The position numbers and the translations under genes were made by a program. DNA of 39,345 nucleotides from SVTX01 sp964629615 (lineage in GTDB: Bacteria > Bacillota > Clostridia > Oscillospirales > CAG-272), in assembly GCA_964629615.1 (NCBI GenBank), contig CAZVUD010000013.1, forward strand, positions 1-39,345, in the 5' to 3' direction. How positions within the stretch are numbered: the stretch's first letter is position 1; every line of letters begins with the position of its first letter. Positions 23,990 to 32,439 of this stretch are shown piece after piece. The notes beneath the pieces were generated by a model, which did not search any database, had not been told where the DNA came from, and was given only the letters and a program-made list of their open reading frames with translations.

Positions 23990-25864
23990 ATGAACAAAAG
24001 GCTTTGCGCCATGGCGCTCTGCGCTGTACTGCTCCTGTCTGGATGCAGTAAAAATAAGGATAAAGAACAAGTCGGAGCTGAAACACAAGGCGGTGTTGCG
24101 GATCTTGGCGGGGATGATGAGAGCTTTGGCGATCCTATCGAGAGCATAGGATCTTACGACGGATATTTTGAAGAAGATATAGCTGATGTGGAGATAGTAT
24201 GTATAAAAGGCACTCAGGATGCGTATGAGCTTACCGACGGAAAGCTTACCTTCACATCTGTAAGTGAGGACACGGCATATTCCATATCGGGTAAGCTGTC
24301 GGGAAGCATAGTCATAGATGTCGGAGAAGACCGAAAATTTGAGCTTGAGCTTAACGGATTTTCCTGTGTGAGCCGCGACGCATGTCCAATATATATTTCA
24401 AGCTGTGATAAGATATCAATAAAGGCAAAGAAGGACACTGACAATTATATATATGATATGCGCGATGCGTTAGATGAAAATGATACGTCAAGCGTAAAGT
24501 CCGCAGTATATTCCACATCCGATACAGATATATGCGGCAAGGGAAAGCTTACCGTCATATCTGAGAATAACAACGGAATACACTCCAAAAAGGATCTTGA
24601 TGTTGAGAATGTTACCTTGCTCGTTAGCTGTAAGAATAATGCGCTTAAGGGCAATGACAGCGTTACGCTTACTGATTGCACAACGACGCTCATATCCAAA
24701 AGCGGAGACAGCGTAAAGACAACTGACAGTGATATATCTGCAAAGGGCGTTCAGCGCGGATGCGTTACTATCAGCGGCGGCACACATACATTCTATGCCG
24801 CGCGCGACGGCATAGATGCCTCGTACGATGTCATACTTGACGGCGAGGATATGTCATTGAATATATATACCGACAAATATTCAAATTATTCAGAGGGATC
24901 TGATAGTGCGTCCGAGAGCATGCTTTCGGCATCCGACGATTTTGAATTGACGCGCGGACCCGGTGGCGGCATGGGCGGCGGACCGGGCTTTGGCGGTGGC
25001 TTTGGCGGTGGTATGGGCGGAGATCCCGGCTTTGGCGGTGGCTTTGGCGGAGGCATGAATGACGGAAACCAAAATAAGAACAGCTATTCCTCAAAGGGGA
25101 TCAAGGCGGCAAATGAGATAAATATCATCTGCGGCAATGTAAATATAAAATCATACGACGATTCTATTCATGTAGGCTCATCTGAAGCACTTGAAAACGG
25201 AAATGACGCTCTTGGAAATATCAATATAAGCGGCGGCAATATATCTCTGTATACAAACGATGACGGAATACATGCAGACGGTTGCGCAAATGTAAGCGGC
25301 GGTACTGTGAGCGTGCTCAACAGCTATGAGGGTATCGAAGGGAACAGCGTAATTATCAGCGGCGGATATATTTCCATAAATGCCTCGGATGACGGTATAA
25401 ACGGCACTGCAACAAGCGGCGAGGCTGTGAGCATCAAGGGCGGAGTATTGTATGTTTATTGCAGTGGGGACGGTATAGATTCAAACAGCCGCTCTTCATA
25501 TGAGGGCATAGTATTTTACGGCGGCAATGCAGTTATCATATCTACATCGAGCAGTGATTCTGCCATTGATACCGAGCAGGGATATACCTATATCGGTGGA
25601 AACGTGCTGGCGATAATGCCGCGCGGCGGAATGATAAGTGAGTCAACTCATTGCAGTAATTTTTCAAAGATAGGAAAGACATTGCAGACATCTCTCTCAA
25701 AGGATGGATATCTCTGCGCTGATATAGGCGACTTGAGCGTTATCGTGCGTATGCCGTGCAGTATGTCGGCGGCGGTGATAGTGCTTGGGTCAAGCTCTGC
25801 AGAAATAGATATCAAGAGCTCGGTTGAATGTGAGCTCGACACAAACGGCGTGTGCTGGAAATGA
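23990..25864 (+). CDS. Carbohydrate-binding beta-helix lipoprotein (Cthe_2159-like)
   Basis: This 624-residue lipoprotein has signal LCAVLLLSGC (Cys20). After an acidic linker, repeated short strands rich in SGG, DDGI and NG turns (for example ISGGNISLYTNDDGIHADG and ISINASDDGINGTATSG) indicate a right-handed parallel beta-helix. This matches the carbohydrate-binding Cthe_2159-type family, related in fold to pectate lyases. A Gly/Phe/Met-rich insert at about 322-360 interrupts the helix, which is common in this family. No lyase or hydrolase residues could be assigned. It is followed by a response regulator and kinase 36 nt later, probably on one transcript, so the protein may act in sensing or handling a surface polysaccharide. 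Confidence 0.8.
   Translation: MNKRLCAMALCAVLLLSGCSKNKDKEQVGAETQGGVADLGGDDESFGDPIESIGSYDGYFEEDIADVEIVCIKGTQDAYELTDGKLTFTSVSEDTAYSISGKLSGSIVIDVGEDRKFELELNGFSCVSRDACPIYISSCDKISIKAKKDTDNYIYDMRDALDENDTSSVKSAVYSTSDTDICGKGKLTVISENNNGIHSKKDLDVENVTLLVSCKNNALKGNDSVTLTDCTTTLISKSGDSVKTTDSDISAKGVQRGCVTISGGTHTFYAARDGIDASYDVILDGEDMSLNIYTDKYSNYSEGSDSASESMLSASDDFELTRGPGGGMGGGPGFGGGFGGGMGGDPGFGGGFGGGMNDGNQNKNSYSSKGIKAANEINIICGNVNIKSYDDSIHVGSSEALENGNDALGNINISGGNISLYTNDDGIHADGCANVSGGTVSVLNSYEGIEGNSVIISGGYISINASDDGINGTATSGEAVSIKGGVLYVYCSGDGIDSNSRSSYEGIVFYGGNAVIISTSSSDSAIDTEQGYTYIGGNVLAIMPRGGMISESTHCSNFSKIGKTLQTSLSKDGYLCADIGDLSVIVRMPCSMSAAVIVLGSSSAEIDIKSSVECELDTNGVCWK
24986..25069 (+). repeat. 42-nt tandem repeat, two copies, encoding a Gly-rich insert
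   Basis: A GFGGGFGGGMGG-DP type unit of 14 residues is repeated twice in frame (copies starting at 24986 and 25028), with near-identical DNA. Such units can expand or contract by slippage. Confidence 0.8.
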
Positions 25865-25900
25865 TAAGACAAATTTTTTATAGGCAAAAGGAGGATTATT

Positions 25901-26578
25901 ATGCGTTTACTTGTAGCTGAGGACGATCCTAAATTATTGAAAACACTTACACATCTTTTTACCATAAATAATTACTCGGTGGATGGCGTAGACAACGGCA
26001 GTGATGCACTTGATTACGCCCTTACAGGAGATTACGACGGACTCGTGCTGGATATAATGATGCCCGAGATGGACGGCATTACCGTGCTTAAAAAGCTCAG
26101 AAAGAGCAATATATCCACGCCTGCGCTGTTTTTGAGCGCACGCACAGAGGTGTATCAGAAGGTAGAGGGGCTGGATGCAGGAGCTGACGATTATCTCCCC
26201 AAGCCGTTTTCCACCCCCGAGCTGCTCGCACGTGTAAGGGCGATGCTGAGAAGAAAAGATAATTACGTTCCCGACATCATAAAATTCTGTGATGTCGCAC
26301 TTAACAGATCTACATATGAAATGCTCAGCAACGGCAAGCGTATATCGCTCAGCGGCAAGGAATTTCAGGTGTTCGAGATGCTTATACAGCGTGCCAATAT
26401 ACTTGTTTCGACAGAGCAGTTCCTCACGCGTATATGGGGATGGGATACGAATGTCGATACGAGCGTTATGTGGGTGCACATTTCCAATATCCGCAAAAAG
26501 ATGGAGAAGGTCGGAGTTAAGGAAGTAAGGATTAGATATGTCAGAAATGCAGGATATATTCTGGAGGAGGACAAATGA
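25901..26578 (+). CDS. Response regulator, OmpR/PhoB family
   Basis: This 225-residue regulator has a receiver domain at 1-115 with acidic pocket E7-D8-D9, phospho-acceptor D51 in LVLDIMMPEMDG, S79 and K101 (DDYLPKPF). A winged-helix DNA-binding domain spans 125-222 (GKRISLSGKEFQVFEMLIQR ... RIRYVRNAGYIL). It is phosphorylated by the kinase encoded directly downstream, whose ATG overlaps its stop codon. An AGGAGG site precedes the ATG. Its likely target is its own operon, including the beta-helix lipoprotein, but no operator could be recognised. Confidence 0.95.
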   Translation: MRLLVAEDDPKLLKTLTHLFTINNYSVDGVDNGSDALDYALTGDYDGLVLDIMMPEMDGITVLKKLRKSNISTPALFLSARTEVYQKVEGLDAGADDYLPKPFSTPELLARVRAMLRRKDNYVPDIIKFCDVALNRSTYEMLSNGKRISLSGKEFQVFEMLIQRANILVSTEQFLTRIWGWDTNVDTSVMWVHISNIRKKMEKVGVKEVRIRYVRNAGYILEEDK

Positions 26579-27816
26579 TACGCAAATTGAGGAGAAGATT
26601 TATCCTCATTTGTACACTTTCTGTTTTGTCTGTTGTCCTCATCGTCTTTTTCCTGATAATAATCCTCGGTGTACATTCAATGGACCGTAATCTTGATATG
26701 CTGGCAGACCGTATATCGGACGGCGGCGGAAGATTTCCTGCCGATATGAAAAGACCAAGACCCGATATGTCGGAAAATGTGACCGATGAGATCCACGGAT
26801 TTATAAACCCCGAGACCCGATTTTCAACACGTTATTTCACTGTGACTGTTGACCCCGATACGGGCAAGGGAATAAGCGCGGATCTTGAATTCATATATTC
26901 CGTAAGCGAGGACATGGCATTAGAGCTTGCAGAAAGTGTAAATGGCTCAAATGAGCGCGGATGGAGATCGCATTACAGATATAAGATGTATTCCGATGCC
27001 GACAAGACATGCGTGATATTCATAGACGGCAATATGGCGATATCATCACTTTTGCAGTCAACAGTCATAACGGCTGTAGTCCTTGCAACATGTGCGGCAC
27101 TTGTTATAGTTCTCGTTGTAGTCATATCAAGCCGCGCGATGCGCCCGATAGCCGAGAGCTACGAAAAGCAGCGCAGATTCATAACCGACGCAAATCACGA
27201 GCTCAAGACTCCGCTTACACTGATACTTGCTGATATTGACATTGCCGAAAGTGAGATCGGAAATAACGAGTGGCTCGATGATATAAGAGCTGAAGGCATG
27301 CGTATGACAGATCTTGTCAATCAGCTCGTCGCACTCTCAAGAATGGATGAGGAGGGAAGCCGTCTCCATATGACAGATGTGCCTTTGGGTGAGCTTTGCG
27401 CGGAAAGAGCGTCGGATTTTGCGGTGCTTGCAAAAGCCAAGAACATATCATTTGTATCAGATGTAGATACAGATATCGTATGTAAAGGCGATGCCGCAAT
27501 GCTGCACAGGCTGGTATCCATACTTCTTGACAATGCGGTAAAATACTGCGACGCGGACGGTGAGATACGGTTTTCACTAAAGCTGCGCAGATCTTCTGCT
27601 TGTATTGTTGCGGAAAACACCTTCAAGGGTGTAAATAAGCTTGATCTTGCAAGGCTGTTTGACCGCTTTTACAGAGCCGATGAGGCGCGCAGCAGTGGGG
27701 GATACGGCGTTGGACTTTCCATAGCTAAGGCAGTGGTCGAAAGCCACAAAGGCGATATATGTGCCTACAAAAAAGACGATTCGCATATAGGATTTAAGGC
27801 AGTTATAAAAGTATAA
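26575..27816 (+). CDS. Sensor histidine kinase
   Basis: This 413-residue membrane kinase has TM1 at about 12-33, an extracytoplasmic sensor region at 34-155 (Arg/Pro/Asp-rich start) and TM2 at about 160-186. The HisKA domain has phospho-acceptor H208 in DANHELKTPLTL, and the HATPase domain shows N box LLDNAVKYC, F box FYRADEARS and G box GYGVGLSIA. There is almost no HAMP linker between TM2 and HisKA. The start overlaps the regulator stop (ATGA). It senses an unknown external cue; the linked beta-helix lipoprotein suggests an envelope or polysaccharide signal, which is inference. Confidence 0.95.
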   Translation: MIRKLRRRFILICTLSVLSVVLIVFFLIIILGVHSMDRNLDMLADRISDGGGRFPADMKRPRPDMSENVTDEIHGFINPETRFSTRYFTVTVDPDTGKGISADLEFIYSVSEDMALELAESVNGSNERGWRSHYRYKMYSDADKTCVIFIDGNMAISSLLQSTVITAVVLATCAALVIVLVVVISSRAMRPIAESYEKQRRFITDANHELKTPLTLILADIDIAESEIGNNEWLDDIRAEGMRMTDLVNQLVALSRMDEEGSRLHMTDVPLGELCAERASDFAVLAKAKNISFVSDVDTDIVCKGDAAMLHRLVSILLDNAVKYCDADGEIRFSLKLRRSSACIVAENTFKGVNKLDLARLFDRFYRADEARSSGGYGVGLSIAKAVVESHKGDICAYKKDDSHIGFKAVIKV

Positions 27817-27820
27817 ATAT

Positions 27821-27866
27821 AAAAAGCAAGTATCGCAGTGCAAACTGTTGCGATATTTGCTTTTTT
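27821..27866 (+). terminator. Intrinsic terminator after the two-component operon
   Basis: A 17-position stem (27821-27837 with 27849-27865, one G-T pair) built from AAAAAGCAA-G-TATCGCA and its partner ends in T6 (27861-27866), directly after the kinase gene. Confidence 0.88.
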
Positions 27867-27945
27867 ATTATAAGTAATTGTCACAAAAATACTTACAATA
27901 AAATGTGTATATTGCACAAAAATATTTTGATATTTATTAAATCTA

Positions 27946-27974
27946 TTGACAATAAAGGGAAAAAGTGATACACT
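27946..27974 (+). promoter_or_regulatory. Promoter of the surface glycerophosphodiesterase gene
   Basis: TTGACA (27946-27951) and TACACT (27969-27974) are separated by 17 bp, with TG one base upstream of the -10 to give an extended -10. It lies 40 nt before the preferred ATG. Confidence 0.75.
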
Positions 27975-28014
27975 TTAAATGTACAAATTCGCAAACATCG
28001 AAAGGAGAAATTGT

Positions 28015-30744
28015 ATGAAAACAAGACGCATTTTGTGTATAGCCTTGGCTGTGCTTTTGATGCTCGGTACATTTAGTGTGCTTGCATCGGTTGCCTTTGC
28101 CGAGGAAAACGGAGGATCCAAGAGTAAGACCCCTGCTGAGATCGTAGGTTCATATGTAAAAAATGGACTTGTGTCACTTTACAGCGGCGCGGCAAATACT
28201 GAAAGCGGATATGACGCAAAATCTGATAAATGGTATGACCTCGTAGGAAACAACGATATCACCATTACATCCAATGATTCCAACTATTTTACAGAAACAG
28301 GATTCAAGGTAAAGGGTGATGCAACTACTCAGATGTTCCCTCAGGCTATCGTTGACCTTGTAAACGGTCAGGAATTTACGGTAGAGATCTTGTTTGACGG
28401 TCCGTTTACGCCTGTAGGCGCAAGCTTTGGTACATTCATGAACAGCTCAAACGATAAGTTTGCACTCTTCCGCCAGAACGGAACTGACCAGCTTATATTC
28501 AAGTTTGCAGGCAACACAGCTCCGGAGCGCCCGAAGGTAGATTCTGCTAAGGAAGTTCTCAGCAACGGACTTATAAGCATCACTTATAAGGTAGGCGGTA
28601 AGTGCACCATATACTGCAACGGTGTACAGGCAGCTCAGGTAGACTGCAAGGCTGCAATGGGTGCAAATAACCTCTTTATAGGTCAGAGCCACCCCGAGAA
28701 GGTATTTGATGCAACATACAGCTCTATAAGATTCTATAACAGAGAGCTTACAAGTGCCGAGGTGTTCAGTAATGCTGTTGCAGACGGCAAGGTAGTTGAC
28801 ACAGGCGCTGCGCTTGAAACTCCCGGATACGTTACAGTAGCACAGCCCAAGACAAATATCGTTGGCGATGTTGCCATGGTAAGACCCATAAACTCCGCAG
28901 AGGAGCTTGCTTCCATGATGAAGGAAGAAAAGCTTCCCGCATCGGCTTTGTACACTATCAATGATAAGCTTGAAGTGCTTGATGACAGCGGTAAGGCATT
29001 CTCAACTGTAAGAGATGTTCTTGTTGCAACCGAATTCAAGGTTCTTTCATGCTTCAATGTAACTGATATGAATACAGCAGATGCACTTGCAACATATCTT
29101 AAGAAGATCAGATTCTTCGACGCTCAGGTAATGAGTGCAAATAAGGAAGTTCTTAAGTACGTTCGCGAGCAGATCACCAATACATACGGTATTCTTGATA
29201 TGCGCGCTGACTTTGCAGACAAGACCGAGCTTACAAAGGAAGATCTTCTCAATGTAAGACGTGCTGTAAAGACATACAATGCATCTGTTGCAATACTTCC
29301 CGTTGCACTTTGCACAAACGAAAACGTTCAGTATCTGTATGACCGTCAGGTAAATGTATGGGCATTCGGATCTGATACTCCCGATGCAAATGAGCAGTAT
29401 TTCGCACTTCTTTCAGGTGCTGTCGGAATCGTATCCGATGCTACTGCATCTTATCTTGATATCGCATGCAACCAGCTTGAAAAGAATACCATGACACGTT
29501 TGCCCATCAATATCGGTCACAGAGGTATTCCTTCAAAATCTCCCGAAAACTGCATCGAGGGTGCGCAGTATGCGTATGAGCTCGGCGCAGAGGTAATTGA
29601 GATAGACGTTTACCTCACAGCCGATAATCAGGCAGTTCTTATGCATGACCCGACAACAGGACGTACATGTAATGAGGACCTCACGGTTGCTACAAGCACA
29701 CTTGCAGAGCTTACTGCACTTTATTGCAATAAGGGCTACGAGAACAACGAAAGATTTAAGAACGCCAAGGTTCCTTCTCTTGACGACTTCCTTGCAGCAT
29801 TCAAGGGCACAGATGTGCGCTTCTACATTGAGGTTAAGACAGGCGGAGAAACTCTTGCGAAGATAGTTAAGGAGCTCGTTGAAAAGAATGACATGTACGG
29901 TCAGGTATCTGTTATATCCTTCAACGGTGATATCCTTAAGGACTTCAGAAATATATATCCCGAAATGTCTGTAGGCGGTCTTTGCATGGACTATATGCAG
30001 GGCAAGGATCCCGAATCCGATTTCCGCTCAGCTATGAGCTTTATCGGAAAGATAAACGCAACTCTCAATCCGAGATATACAGCTAACGGCGCACTTTCTC
30101 ACTACGATTACAGCGAGGACGATCTCCGTACAGCTATGATACGCGGTATACAGATACACCCGTGGACATTCCAGGGACTTGTAAATGCATATGCAAATCA
30201 CTTCATCTGGGGTTATGCGGGACTTACAGGCGATAACGCTGACTCTCTTGCAGGTATCACAAGAAAGATCTCTCTTACAGGTGATCCTCTTACCGAAATA
30301 ACAGTAGGTAAGGAAACAGATATCTTCTCACATGCTATCACGACATATAAGCGTGAGCAGACGAGAAATGTAACAGCTAAGGTAAAGGTAGTATCCGGTG
30401 ATGCAACTGTTGATGCAAACGGAACAAAGTTTACGGCTAATACAGCAGGCGAGATCGCATATGTTACTTATTCGACTCAGCTTATCGGTAAGTACAGATA
30501 CAACCTCTATACACAGCCCTTGACTGTAAACGCAGTTGAAGATACATCTGTTATAGATCCTCCCGCAAGCGGAGATGATGATACAGGAACTACTACAGCT
30601 GATCCCACTCCCGCTGTGACTGAAGATAATACGACAGCTACAGAAGAGAAGAAGGGTTGCGGATCTGCAGTTGGCTCTGCAATAGTTGCAATAGCAGCTG
30701 TTGGCGCGGCATTTGCAGTATCCTTCAAGAAAAAAGAAGACTAA
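28015..30744 (+). CDS. Secreted, membrane-anchored glycerophosphodiester phosphodiesterase with LamG-like domain
   Basis: This 909-residue secreted protein has signal peptide LCIALAVLLMLGTFSVLASVAFA. A concanavalin/LamG-like domain covers about 45-250. A degenerate phosphodiesterase-like barrel covers about 280-490, ending in VNVWAFGSD ... GAVGIVSD like genuine GDPD C-termini but lacking the HRG start. The active-looking GDPD domain (about 497-760) has GHRG with H502, ENC, and EIDVYLTADNQAVLMHD. A Thr/Asp/Pro linker leads to a C-terminal KGCGS, a hydrophobic helix and KKKED. Expected chemistry is hydrolysis of glycerophosphodiesters or teichoic-acid-like polymers outside the cell. The ATG at 28015 has AAGGAGA at proper spacing; an ATG 36 nt upstream lacks one. 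Confidence 0.88.
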   Translation: MKTRRILCIALAVLLMLGTFSVLASVAFAEENGGSKSKTPAEIVGSYVKNGLVSLYSGAANTESGYDAKSDKWYDLVGNNDITITSNDSNYFTETGFKVKGDATTQMFPQAIVDLVNGQEFTVEILFDGPFTPVGASFGTFMNSSNDKFALFRQNGTDQLIFKFAGNTAPERPKVDSAKEVLSNGLISITYKVGGKCTIYCNGVQAAQVDCKAAMGANNLFIGQSHPEKVFDATYSSIRFYNRELTSAEVFSNAVADGKVVDTGAALETPGYVTVAQPKTNIVGDVAMVRPINSAEELASMMKEEKLPASALYTINDKLEVLDDSGKAFSTVRDVLVATEFKVLSCFNVTDMNTADALATYLKKIRFFDAQVMSANKEVLKYVREQITNTYGILDMRADFADKTELTKEDLLNVRRAVKTYNASVAILPVALCTNENVQYLYDRQVNVWAFGSDTPDANEQYFALLSGAVGIVSDATASYLDIACNQLEKNTMTRLPINIGHRGIPSKSPENCIEGAQYAYELGAEVIEIDVYLTADNQAVLMHDPTTGRTCNEDLTVATSTLAELTALYCNKGYENNERFKNAKVPSLDDFLAAFKGTDVRFYIEVKTGGETLAKIVKELVEKNDMYGQVSVISFNGDILKDFRNIYPEMSVGGLCMDYMQGKDPESDFRSAMSFIGKINATLNPRYTANGALSHYDYSEDDLRTAMIRGIQIHPWTFQGLVNAYANHFIWGYAGLTGDNADSLAGITRKISLTGDPLTEITVGKETDIFSHAITTYKREQTRNVTAKVKVVSGDATVDANGTKFTANTAGEIAYVTYSTQLIGKYRYNLYTQPLTVNAVEDTSVIDPPASGDDDTGTTTADPTPAVTEDNTTATEEKKGCGSAVGSAIVAIAAVGAAFAVSFKKKED

Positions 30745-30765
30745 TGATCGATAGATCATAGCATA

Positions 30766-30809
30766 GCAAATCAGGCTCTCGCAAAAGCGAGAGCCTGATT
30801 TGCATTTTT
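30766..30809 (+). terminator. Strong intrinsic terminator
   Basis: A perfect 17-bp stem (30766-30782 with 30787-30803) has an AAAA loop and a trailing T5. It cleanly separates the phosphodiesterase gene from the next unit. Confidence 0.95.
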
Positions 30810-30888
30810 GTGATATCCTGCTTATTTATACATCTGTGCGGAAATAATATATCTTGTATAAGGCAATGAGTTTTAAACGGAGGGATGT

Positions 30889-32385
30889 ATGGCGGATGTT
30901 CTTATAATAGGCGGCGGAGTTTCGGGGCTTTCGGCAGGAATATACGCGCAGATGAGCGGACACAGAGCGATGATCTGCGAAAGGCATGGCAGAATGGGAG
31001 GAAACCTTACAGGATGGAAAAGAGAAGGGTATCTTATCGACAATTGCATACATTGGCTCACGGGAACTAACCCTGCATCAGATACCTATAAAATGTGGGT
31101 GGATCTCGGAGTTCTCGGCAATGTCGAGGTGCATTATAGTGATGTCCTCTATTCCTGCACTCTTGAAGGTGAGAGCATGGCGTTGTATCGAAGCCTTGAC
31201 AGGACTTGTGAGAGAATGCTTGAAATATCGCAGGATGACAGGAGCGAGATATTTTCATTTATACGTGCGGTGGAACTGATGCAGGGATGCTGTAAGATAG
31301 GTGGAGAGAAGCATGATCGTCATATAAAAATTATCGATCTTATACGCGGCATCCCTACACTGTATAAATACTATGATCTTACCGTGGGTGAGCTATCAGA
31401 GCGTTTTTTACATCCCCTCCTGCGTCTTTTTATGGGATCGTTTTGGGGAAAAGATTTCGGGGCGCTTGCATTGATCGCCGTGTGCGCACACTTTTGCGGA
31501 GATAACGGAGGGATACCGCAAGGCGGATCGTGCGATATGGCATTGCGCATGGAAAAAAGATTTTTGAGCCTTGGGGGAGAGATACGCAAAGGATACGCGG
31601 CGGTAAAGATAAATACCGAGGGAAACAGAGCCGTGTCTGTCACTTTTATGAATGGAGATGTGATAGCGGCGGACCATATCATAGTAACATGCGATCCGTC
31701 CGAGGTCTTTGGAAAAATGATAGATATAGGTATGCCTGCAGGGCTTGCGCGCATGTATCATGACTCAAGGCTCAAGCGTTTTTCAAGCTGTCATTGCGCA
31801 TTTGCCTGTGATACAGACAAGGTCAGCTTTGAGGGGGACAGGATACTTAAGGTGTCGGACAGGAATGTCAAAGATCTGCATGCAGATGTTATTACGGTGC
31901 GTGAGTTTTCTCATGAGCCAAGCTTCTGTCCGCAAGGCAAGGTCATATTGCAGACAATGGCATTTTGCGACGAGAAGGATGCAAGAAGATTTATCTCCCT
32001 TAAAGACATGAGCATTGATAAATACAAAAATAAAAAGCTACAGCTGAGCGAGGCTGTAAAGGAGGAATTGGAGAGCCAGCTCCCGTATCTGCGCGGAAAG
32101 ATAAGATGCATAGACGTATGGACGCCTGCCACATACCGCCGATATGTAGCTTCCGAGATCGGATCATACATGAGCTTTATCCTGCCGTCAAGATATTTGC
32201 CGCGGCGTCTTGACTGCAGAGTAAAGGGCGTAAAGGGACTGTATCTTGCAACACAATGGCAGCAGCTTCCCGGCGGATTGCCAATTGCCGCCATGAGCGG
32301 AAAAAAGGCGGTGGAAGCCATAAACAGAATGCATAAAAGTAGAAATGAAGATCGTTTCGGTGTTGACAAAGTGTGCGATATGTAG
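30889..32385 (+). CDS. FAD-dependent oxidoreductase, phytoene desaturase/carotenoid isomerase-like
   Basis: This 498-residue flavoprotein has the dinucleotide-binding GGGVSGLSAGIYA at the N-terminus, then ERHGRMGGNLTGWKREGYLIDN, the FAD-binding start of the CrtI/CrtISO-like superfamily. The C-terminal FAD region is GLYLATQWQQLPGGLPIAAMSGKKAVEAI. No signal peptide or membrane helix is evident. Known relatives desaturate or isomerise polyenes or oxidise amino-lipid substrates, but no carotenoid genes are near, so the substrate is unknown. A GGAGGG site precedes the ATG. The promoter of the next gene begins inside its final codons. Confidence 0.82.
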   Translation: MADVLIIGGGVSGLSAGIYAQMSGHRAMICERHGRMGGNLTGWKREGYLIDNCIHWLTGTNPASDTYKMWVDLGVLGNVEVHYSDVLYSCTLEGESMALYRSLDRTCERMLEISQDDRSEIFSFIRAVELMQGCCKIGGEKHDRHIKIIDLIRGIPTLYKYYDLTVGELSERFLHPLLRLFMGSFWGKDFGALALIAVCAHFCGDNGGIPQGGSCDMALRMEKRFLSLGGEIRKGYAAVKINTEGNRAVSVTFMNGDVIAADHIIVTCDPSEVFGKMIDIGMPAGLARMYHDSRLKRFSSCHCAFACDTDKVSFEGDRILKVSDRNVKDLHADVITVREFSHEPSFCPQGKVILQTMAFCDEKDARRFISLKDMSIDKYKNKKLQLSEAVKEELESQLPYLRGKIRCIDVWTPATYRRYVASEIGSYMSFILPSRYLPRRLDCRVKGVKGLYLATQWQQLPGGLPIAAMSGKKAVEAINRMHKSRNEDRFGVDKVCDM

Positions 32386-32391
32386 TATAAT
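32363..32391 (+). promoter_or_regulatory. Consensus sigma-A promoter of the beta-galactosidase gene
   Basis: TTGACA (32363-32368) and TATAAT (32386-32391) are both perfect with a 17-bp spacer. The -35 and spacer lie in the last 23 bases of the upstream oxidoreductase gene. Confidence 0.92.
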
Positions 32392-32439
32392 TTACCTGTA
32401 ATATATCAATGCTTTTCAGTTTGAGAAAGGAATGTAGAT

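Noticed and set aside
24986..25069. Short tandem repeats as a CRISPR or intergenic repeat array
   Set aside because: They are in frame, inside a gene, contiguous without spacers, and encode a Gly-rich insert.
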